A DNA stretch of 12,982 nucleotides from JAIXWP01 sp943372555 (lineage in GTDB: Bacteria; Bacteroidota; Bacteroidia; Flavobacteriales_D; Sanyastnellaceae), in NCBI GenBank assembly GCA_943372555.1, contig CALRZB010000052.1, positions 1 to 12,982 on the forward strand, given 5' to 3'. Of this stretch, positions 8,476 through 12,982 are shown piece after piece. How positions within the stretch are numbered: the stretch's first letter is position 1; every line of letters begins with the position of its first letter. Under the pieces are notes generated by a model that was not told the origin of the DNA, made no database searches, and saw only the letters and a list, made by a program, of their open reading frames with translations. Position numbers and translations under genes: made by a program.

Positions 8476-8483
8476 TAGCTTTG
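8476..8483 (+). promoter_or_regulatory. Candidate -7 box (TAGCTTTG) for the nitroreductase gene
   Basis: TAGCTTTG fits TAnnTTTG and lies 23 nt before the ATG at 8507. It is divergent to the box at 8445-8452. No clear -33 TTG is present at the expected spacing, so support rests on the single box and its position. Confidence 0.4.
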
Positions 8484-8506
8484 CCAATATTAATTGTTTT
8501 AAAAGC

Positions 8507-9094
8507 ATGAAGTATAATTTGAGTGAAATAACTGATGTGATTCGAAATCGTAGATCAATCACACCAGAACAATTTAACAATAGAAAAATTCATCGTGAGC
8601 AAATTGAACTATTGCTTACAAATGCCTCATGGGCGCCATCTCATGGAATGACACAGCCATGGAGATTCAAAATATTTATGGAGGATGGGCTCGTAAAACT
8701 ATCGGAATTTTTACCGGAACTTTATAAAATGAAAACGCCGGAAGAGTCCTTCAATAATGGTAAATTCACCAAAATGAAGGAAAGACCCCTTAAAGCAACT
8801 GCTGTGATTGCCGTTTGCATGGAAAGAGACCCTTCTTGTAAAATACCTGAAATCGAAGAAGTTGAAGCGGTAGCATGTGCTGTCCAAAACATTACACTCA
8901 CCGCAACGGCTTATGGTTTTGGTTCTTTTTGGGCAACCCCAAAACTCATCTATACCCCAGAAATGAACTCTTTTTTGGGATTAAAAGAAGACGACAAATG
9001 TCTTGGGTTAATTTACCTGGGATATACTGATAATGAATGGCCAAAAAGCCACAGAAGACCTTTGGAATACATAACTGAATGGATAGAAAAATAG
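8507..9094 (+). CDS. Nitroreductase family protein, YdjA-like FMN oxidoreductase
   Basis: The 195-residue product fits the compact nitroreductases of the YdjA type (about 180-190 residues). Visible signatures are the N-terminal phosphate-binding segment RNRRS (13-17), APSHGMTQPWRF (43-54), which lines the flavin in this subfamily, and the helix EAVACAVQNITLTATAYG (120-137) leading into GSFWAT (139-144). The enzyme should be a cytoplasmic FMN-dependent NAD(P)H reductase; its natural substrate is unknown. The start at 8507 gives MKYNLSEITDVI, typical of the family. An in-frame ATG at 8420 would add about 29 residues that run into the divergent SDR gene, so it was not used. The last 16 nt overlap the next gene. 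Confidence 0.92.
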   Translation: MKYNLSEITDVIRNRRSITPEQFNNRKIHREQIELLLTNASWAPSHGMTQPWRFKIFMEDGLVKLSEFLPELYKMKTPEESFNNGKFTKMKERPLKATAVIAVCMERDPSCKIPEIEEVEAVACAVQNITLTATAYGFGSFWATPKLIYTPEMNSFLGLKEDDKCLGLIYLGYTDNEWPKSHRRPLEYITEWIEK

Positions 9095-9834
9095 GTGTGA
9101 TTTTGGTTTTCTTAGTTTTTTGCAATTTGGCAAGAACACAAGAAAACGTCACTACGCTTGGAATACAGTTCAAGCCAATGATTACGAGTAAGTTTTTTGG
9201 AACCACCGCTGAATCCATTCAGAATGGTGATTTGTCTTTAGATTTTAATCCGAAGTTTGGGATCAACTTCGGAATGATTATTCGAAAAGGACTAACGAAA
9301 AATTGGAGTCTAGAAACAGGTATCAACCTAGTTCAACGCAATTATTCTATCAAGTTTAATCATCCCATTCTTGATAAGCCAGAAACTCTAAATTTTCGTT
9401 TCATTGGATACGAAATTCCATTGCAAGGAATGATCTATGTACGATTGGGTAAAAATCTTTTCATGAACGCTAGTGGTGGATTTTCAATCGATTTATACCC
9501 CACTGATGTAGAGAGCCAATCGGATGCACGACGTGATACGCTTAGATTCGACTTTTATCAAACAACCTATAAGAATAGGTGGGTGCAGTTTTCTGTGCTT
9601 GCCAACTATGGCTTTGAATACAGATCAAAAGAATCGGGATACTTTTATCTGGGTGCCACCTTCCATCGTCCGTTTTCGGATATTGCACGCACTGCTGCTC
9701 GTTTTGATTTGAACACATATCCAACACGAGTAGAATTACCGATTTCCGGCAGCTATCTTACAGTGGATTTCAGATATTTCTTTCCAGAAGATCCAGAAAG
9801 AAAAAAGGCTAAAACCAAAAAGACCCCCAAGTAA
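9079..9834 (+). CDS. Outer-membrane beta-barrel protein
   Basis: The 251-residue product has a signal peptide (MDRKIGVILVFLVFCNLART) followed by alternating amphipathic strands typical of small Bacteroidota OmpA-like or PorT-like barrels: FGINFGMIIRKG, WSLETGINLVQRNY, FMNASGGFSIDLYP, WVQFSVLANYGFEY, GYFYLGATFHRPF, and a last strand YLTVDFRYFF. It ends in a Lys-rich tail (ERKKAKTKKTPK) beyond the last strand. The ATG at 9079 lies inside the nitroreductase gene and overlaps its end by 16 nt in the +1 frame, so the two are co-transcribed. The next ATG would remove the signal peptide. No specific function can be assigned. Confidence 0.85.
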   Translation: MDRKIGVILVFLVFCNLARTQENVTTLGIQFKPMITSKFFGTTAESIQNGDLSLDFNPKFGINFGMIIRKGLTKNWSLETGINLVQRNYSIKFNHPILDKPETLNFRFIGYEIPLQGMIYVRLGKNLFMNASGGFSIDLYPTDVESQSDARRDTLRFDFYQTTYKNRWVQFSVLANYGFEYRSKESGYFYLGATFHRPFSDIARTAARFDLNTYPTRVELPISGSYLTVDFRYFFPEDPERKKAKTKKTPK

Positions 9835-9847
9835 ACTTGGAGGTCTT
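9820..9847 (-). terminator. Terminator hairpin overlapping the barrel gene's 3' end; mainly serves yceI
   Basis: AAGACCCCCAAG (9820-9831) pairs with CTTGGAGGTCTT (9836-9847), with one C-A mismatch and loop TAAA, which contains the barrel gene's stop codon. On the minus strand the stem is followed by a T-rich stretch (complement of 9811-9819 and 9801-9806), which makes a good terminator for the yceI operon. On the plus strand no T-run follows, so it is weaker in that direction. Confidence 0.75.
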
Positions 9848-9871
9848 CTCAATCAAAAAGTGATTTTGATA

Positions 9872-10480
9872 TTATGCTTTCTTAGCAACCAAGTTGAAAG
9901 TAAGTCTGATATCATTGTTGATCGCTTTGTCGCCCAAAGAATCAAAGAATGATGATGAACCATATTTCACATCGAATTGTGCGCGATCAAGATTGAAAGT
10001 TCCATTGATGTTTACTTGTGTTGCAGTTCCAGTTACTTTCGCTGGGAAAGTGATTTCTTTAGTAATTCCTTTGATTGTGAATTTACCTGTGATTTTATGT
10101 GTGTTACCAGATTTGTCTGCTTCAGCTTTAACTGAAACTATTTCGAAGTTAGCATCTGGGAAAGCTGCTGTATTGAAGAAATCAGCACTTTTCAAGTGGT
10201 TGATCATATTTGAGTTCGACTCTGCATCTGTCAAATCTGTGCAAGTAATGCCATTCATATCTACTTTCAATTTACCTGCAGATAGATTCCCTTTAGCAAC
10301 TGTAACTTGACCACTAGATACACGGATAGTACCATCGTGACCAGAACCTGTTACTTTCTCTCCGTGCCAGTTGATTGTGCTTGCTTTGTAATCGATGTTG
10401 AATTTGCCGTCAGTCAATTGAGCAAATGCCGATGATGCTGCAAATACAGCTACAGCTAGGGAAAGGATGATTTTTTTCAT
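9872..10480 (-). CDS. YceI family exported lipid-binding-like protein
   Basis: The 202-residue product has a signal peptide (MKKIILSLAVAVFAASSAFA, cleavage before Gln21). The YceI fold follows: KASTINWHGEKVTGSGHDG at the start, MINHLKSADFFNTAAFPDANFEI in the middle, ITGKFTIKGITKEITFP, and the end INNDIRLTFNLVAKKA. YceI proteins form a periplasmic lipocalin-like barrel that holds a long isoprenoid; the ligand and role here are not known. The ATG comes 7 nt after the marR stop with a very A-rich leader, so it is co-transcribed. Codon use is biased (for example GGT, AAC), suggesting high expression. Expression is probably controlled by the MarR repressor encoded first in the operon. Confidence 0.95.
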   Translation of the reverse strand: MKKIILSLAVAVFAASSAFAQLTDGKFNIDYKASTINWHGEKVTGSGHDGTIRVSSGQVTVAKGNLSAGKLKVDMNGITCTDLTDAESNSNMINHLKSADFFNTAAFPDANFEIVSVKAEADKSGNTHKITGKFTIKGITKEITFPAKVTGTATQVNINGTFNLDRAQFDVKYGSSSFFDSLGDKAINNDIRLTFNLVAKKA

Positions 10481-10487
10481 GTTTTTT

Positions 10488-10955
10488 TTATTTATTTGTT
10501 ATTTCTGAATTTCTAATCTTGTCTAAGAAGTTATTCATTAATGCAGCCTCCTCTTCGTTTAAACCATGAGCATACTGCTGAAGACTTTTCACAGGCTCAT
10601 CAAGCTGACCTATAAAAGCAATGCCTTCTTCTGTTATGCGCACTTCTACCTGGCGACGGTCGTTGGTGCATACGGTTCGAAGCACATACCCCTTTTGTTC
10701 CAACTTGTCTACTATTCTTGAAGCGTTGCTGCTTTTGTCAATCATCCGTTCTATCAAACAATTTATCGAAAGCGGATTACCCTTCTGACCGCGAAGAATT
10801 CGGAGAATGTTGAATTGCTGCACTGTTATGCCATAACTCTTCATGAACTGCTGATGCTTCACGTCCACCCAACTAGCAGTGTACAATAGATTCACCATGA
10901 GCTTGTGGTACTCATTTGTGAATTTGGGCTGCTTTATAGCTTCTTCTATTGTCAT
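10488..10955 (-). CDS. MarR family winged-helix transcriptional regulator
   Basis: The 155-residue product is typical in length for MarR. Dimer helices flank a winged HTH at about 42-110: YGITVQQFNILRIL, recognition helix region NASRIVDKLEQKGYV (77-91), and a wing with the hallmark DRR (99-101, TNDRRQVEVRITEEG). Cysteines at 66 and 96 lie within the DNA-binding lobe; redox sensing is possible but only a guess. It is first in an operon with yceI. A long palindrome over its own promoter suggests autorepression. A -7-like box ends only 4 nt before the ATG, so the mRNA may be nearly leaderless. The next Met (residue 20) is less likely because it would remove the first dimerisation helix. Confidence 0.93.
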   Translation of the reverse strand: MTIEEAIKQPKFTNEYHKLMVNLLYTASWVDVKHQQFMKSYGITVQQFNILRILRGQKGNPLSINCLIERMIDKSSNASRIVDKLEQKGYVLRTVCTNDRRQVEVRITEEGIAFIGQLDEPVKSLQQYAHGLNEEEAALMNNFLDKIRNSEITNK

Positions 10956-10959
10956 GAGG

Positions 10960-10967
10960 CAAATGTA
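10960..10967 (-). promoter_or_regulatory. Candidate -7 box (TACATTTG) of the marR-yceI operon
   Basis: The minus strand reads TACATTTG, fitting TAnnTTTG. Only CCTC separates it from the ATG at 10955. A transcription start 5-7 nt downstream would fall at or next to the start codon. A convincing -33 TTG was not seen. Confidence 0.5.
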
Positions 10968-10994
10968 TGTGTCTACATATAATGTAGGTACATA
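10966..10994. promoter_or_regulatory. Putative MarR operator: 29-bp interrupted palindrome
   Basis: The inner arms CTACAT (10973-10978) and ATGTAG (10982-10987) surround ATA. The outer arms TATGT (10966-10970) and ACATA (10990-10994) are set off symmetrically by two unpaired positions on each side. Eleven of thirteen symmetric positions therefore pair per half. It overlaps the -7 box by two bases and fills the promoter spacer, where a bound MarR dimer would block RNA polymerase. Confidence 0.65.
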
Positions 10995-11161
10995 GAAATG
11001 TGAAATGATTGTTAAATCGTCTAATTTCTACTTAAAGGAGAACAAACAAGCGGATTTCAGATATAAGTAATCAAAATAAGGAAGTGAATCCTTAAGAGTA
11101 ATTTGTTGAAAATGAAACAAAAAAAGAATGGAGGGCGTACAAACACCAAACCCTTGTAGAA
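10995..11161. other. Intergenic region between divergent marR and the exported-protein pair
   Basis: No gene-sized frame is present. It holds a 6-bp dyad TAAGGA-N6-TCCTTA (11077-11094), possibly a small hairpin or regulator site. A near-consensus box, TAATTTG, lies just after it but is one base short of TAnnTTTG. A 15-codon mini-frame (11112-11159) ends 2 nt before the next gene. The AAAGGAG at about 11035-11041 is not placed to serve any visible start. Confidence 0.5.
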
Positions 11162-11674
11162 ATGAGACTTTTGTTTACAATCATTATGGCACTTGCGATT
11201 AACATCGCATCCGCGCAATATCCCGAAGGGGAAATGATAAATTTTTATGGAAAAATTACTTCCATAAACCTCGCCGATTCAGCTGAGAAAACACTTGATG
11301 GTGTTACTGTAGAGTTTTGGTCAGATAACCTATTACTAGGTACTGTAGTATCCGCTACTAAAGGTAAGTATACACTCAACCTTCCATTTAAAAGTAAATA
11401 CATTGTAAAGTATGGAGGCGGAAAATATGTTACCAAGATTATCGAAGTGGACATTGCCAAATTTTATGATGAAGCGGATAAGAAAATGCTGAAAATGAAT
11501 GTGGATATGGCGCTATTCAGAAACAACAACTATATAGGCCTAGACTTTATGGCTCAATTGCCTGTTGCAAGAGCTGAATACAGTCCTAGAAAGAAAACTC
11601 TTGTGTGGGATGATAAATACCACATTAAAATGAAGGAGAGAATTCTCTCAGTATTAAATGCATACGGATATTAA
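11162..11674 (+). CDS. Exported small protein with one beta-sandwich-like domain (first of a paralogous pair)
   Basis: The 170-residue product starts with a signal peptide (MRLLFTIIMALAINIASA, then QYPEGE). The mature part begins FYGKITSINLAD, then DGVTVEFWSDNLLLGTVVSATKGKYTLNLPF and YIVKYGGGKYVTKIIEVD. This strand pattern resembles carboxypeptidase-regulatory or transthyretin-like domains, which in Bacteroidota often occur in envelope proteins. That family link is inference. The C-terminal part (NVDMALFRNN, WDDKYHIKMKERILSVL) is shared with the next gene, whose ATG follows 16 nt after this stop. No anchor, lipobox or catalytic motif is visible. Function is unknown. Confidence 0.8.
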   Translation: MRLLFTIIMALAINIASAQYPEGEMINFYGKITSINLADSAEKTLDGVTVEFWSDNLLLGTVVSATKGKYTLNLPFKSKYIVKYGGGKYVTKIIEVDIAKFYDEADKKMLKMNVDMALFRNNNYIGLDFMAQLPVARAEYSPRKKTLVWDDKYHIKMKERILSVLNAYGY

Positions 11675-11690
11675 ACAAAAACATAGAAAA

Positions 11691-12212
11691 ATGAAAACTC
11701 TGGCTTTTGCAATTTTTGCGTTGATCGCCACACCTCTATTTGCCAAAAAAGAGGTTGGTGCTGAAAATTTTGTAGTTCAAGGAAAAATCTTTGAAATTGA
11801 TATCATGTCGGAGGCCGACAAAGAGGCTGACAATGTGCAGGTAGTAATTTACCAAGACCGAGAGATTTACGCATCGTTCAACTCAAATGAAACTGGCTCT
11901 TACGAGTTCATCGTCCCCGTGGGACACGAGTACGAACTTTGGTTCGGTGGCACAGCATACGTAAACAAGAAAATATATGTTGATGCGCGCTCGGTTCCAA
12001 GCCGTAAATCTGGCTATGAATGCAATATCGATGTCGGACTTTTCAAACCAGTTGAAAATGTTGAATTCCCAACATTGGCTGAACATTGGGTAAAAGTGCG
12101 TTGGGATGCTGAATACAGTCAACTTATTCCAGACTACGAATACACCGACGACAGAGCGATGGAACTCAACAAGCAATTGAAGAAAGCACGCAAAATTCAA
12201 AAAGGTAATTAA
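11691..12212 (+). CDS. Exported small protein, paralogue of the preceding gene
   Basis: The 173-residue product has a signal peptide (MKTLAFAIFALIATPLFA, then KKEVGA). The start at 11691 is chosen because an ATG at 11658 would place 11 charged residues before the signal peptide and overlap the previous gene. The mature part aligns with its neighbour: GKIFEIDIMSEAD / GKITSINLADSAE; the shared pattern S...G.Y...P....Y....GG..YV.K.I.VD; then NIDVGLF / NVDMALF and a WDAEY / WDDKY segment near the end. It ends with a Lys-rich tail (LKKARKIQKGN). It is probably co-transcribed with its paralogue, and the two may act together or as a heteromer in the periplasm. Function is unknown. Confidence 0.8.
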   Translation: MKTLAFAIFALIATPLFAKKEVGAENFVVQGKIFEIDIMSEADKEADNVQVVIYQDREIYASFNSNETGSYEFIVPVGHEYELWFGGTAYVNKKIYVDARSVPSRKSGYECNIDVGLFKPVENVEFPTLAEHWVKVRWDAEYSQLIPDYEYTDDRAMELNKQLKKARKIQKGN

Positions 12213-12260
12213 GGATTTCTGACAATACTATAACTGTTTTACTAAATCAAACTCTAATTT

Positions 12261-12288
12261 CGTCCCGGCTAAACCATTAGCCGGGACG
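12261..12288 (+). terminator. Perfect 12-bp GC-rich hairpin: terminator, attenuator or translation-control stem
   Basis: CGTCCCGGCTAA pairs perfectly with TTAGCCGGGACG; the loop is ACCA (12273-12276). A weak T-rich tail (ATTATTTT) follows. It lies 48 nt after the stop of the exported protein, as a terminator would. It also ends only 6 nt before the apparent TTG start of the ABC gene, so its tail runs into that gene's start codon. Confidence 0.7.
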
Positions 12289-12294
12289 ATTATT

Positions 12295-12982
12295 TTGGAA
12301 AAAGACGAAAACAAAGACAAAAAGAAGATTTCGAAGCAATCATTGCTCAAATCTCTTGGCATATTTAAATATCTAAAGCCTCACAAATACCTCTTTTCTG
12401 TCGGTATGTTGTTGCTGGTTATTTCAGGTCTATTAGTCATTGTAATCACCGCATTGCTCGGGCGTCTTGTAGTTAAGCCAGAGGATGGAGCTCAGATTCC
12501 GGGCGGTCAGATGACAAGCTTTATCATCGAAAAATTCAATGTCGATCAACTTTGGGGTGACACAGGAACAACCTTGTTCGTTCTAGTTGTGCTCCTTATC
12601 ATTCAAGGTTTCTTCTCTTTCTTTCGCGTATACATTTTCTCTTATGTCACCGAAAACGCTATGATGGATCTGCGCAAAGATGCATTTACCAGCATCATCC
12701 GGATGCCCATGCAGTTTTTCAACGAGCGTAGAGTAGGAGACCTTTCAAGCCGACTTTCCTCTGACATTTCTACTATTCAAGAAACACTCACGATCACAGT
12801 TGCCGAATTTGTTCGTCAAATTGTAATCATCGTGGCTGGTGTGATTTGGCTTGTTTCTTATTCTTACAAGCTTACTCTCGTGATGCTTCTGTCACTTCCT
12901 GTGATGATTATCCTGATAGTTATTTTCGGGAAATACATCAAGAAACTTGGAAAAATAACTCAAGATAAAGTAGCCGAATCTT
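12295..12982 (+). CDS. ABC exporter, MsbA-like transmembrane/ATPase half-transporter, 3'-partial
   Basis: The 229 visible residues cover the N-terminal membrane domain of a type IV (MsbA/ABCB-like) exporter. A charged cytoplasmic leader (LEKDENKDKKK) is followed by FKYLKPHKYLF, TM1 (SVGMLLLVISGLLVIVITAL), a periplasmic loop, TM2 (TLFVLVVLLIIQGFFSFF), and the coupling-helix region MPMQFFNERRVGDLSSRLSS then DISTIQETLT. TM3-TM4 follow. The nucleotide-binding domain lies beyond the window. An in-frame TGA at 12220 and the absence of ATG or GTG before TM1 leave TTG at 12295 as the best start; the first ATG (12406) would cut into TM1. In this family the substrate is often a lipid or a drug, but it cannot be told here. 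Confidence 0.88.
   Translation, partial: MEKDENKDKKKISKQSLLKSLGIFKYLKPHKYLFSVGMLLLVISGLLVIVITALLGRLVVKPEDGAQIPGGQMTSFIIEKFNVDQLWGDTGTTLFVLVVLLIIQGFFSFFRVYIFSYVTENAMMDLRKDAFTSIIRMPMQFFNERRVGDLSSRLSSDISTIQETLTITVAEFVRQIVIIVAGVIWLVSYSYKLTLVMLLSLPVMIILIVIFGKYIKKLGKITQDKVAES

Noticed and set aside
8110..8580. 156-codon minus-strand frame across the SDR start
   Set aside because: It runs out of frame through the SDR gene and into the divergent nitroreductase; its translation matches no domain.
9894..10310. 138-codon plus-strand frame opposite yceI
   Set aside because: It is a shadow of the yceI coding sequence, which has a signal peptide and clear family motifs.
11658..11690. Longer start for the second exported protein at 11658
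   Set aside because: It adds charged residues before the signal peptide and overlaps the upstream gene; the ATG at 11691 gives a standard signal peptide.

Overview
The window looks like chromosomal DNA of a member of the Bacteroidota, most likely a marine or freshwater Flavobacteriales of the Crocinitomicaceae/Cryomorphaceae type. The reasons are a type IX secretion (T9SS) C-terminal sorting domain, large secreted proteins built from Cys-rich 'GCTDP.ACNY...DDGSC' and 'FGDGWNG' modules, TAnnTTTG-type promoter boxes, A-rich translation starts without clear Shine-Dalgarno sequences, and a MarR-YceI pair. No tRNA, rRNA, CRISPR array, insertion sequence or phage gene was seen.

Layout. Bases 1-3784 hold the 3' part of a very large secreted mosaic protein: a P-domain, ten Cys-rich repeats, four GDGWNG modules, three PPC-like sandwiches and one terminal dockerin-like EF-hand. 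A strong hairpin terminator follows. Bases 3882-6239 encode a smaller relative with the same modules, but ending in a T9SS sorting domain. A bidirectional terminator separates it from a convergent minus-strand operon (8429-6289) encoding an SDR oxidoreductase and a secreted M28 metallopeptidase. Divergent from that operon, a YdjA-like nitroreductase (8507-9094) overlaps a beta-barrel outer-membrane protein gene (9079-9834). Convergent to these is a minus-strand marR-yceI operon (10955-9872), with a well-formed palindrome over its promoter. Two tandem paralogous exported small proteins (11162-12212) follow. The window ends inside an ABC exporter gene that appears to start at TTG, directly behind a perfect 12-bp hairpin.

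How the genes work together. Most products are predicted to be envelope or exported proteins: the two surface adhesin- or enzyme-tail-like mosaics, the peptidase, the barrel, YceI and the two small exported proteins. The main regulatory unit visible is the MarR repressor, which probably controls itself and yceI.

The least-described element is the GDGWNG module. It appears to consist of two homologous half-repeats, and in one copy (in the second gene) the two half-types occur in reversed order.
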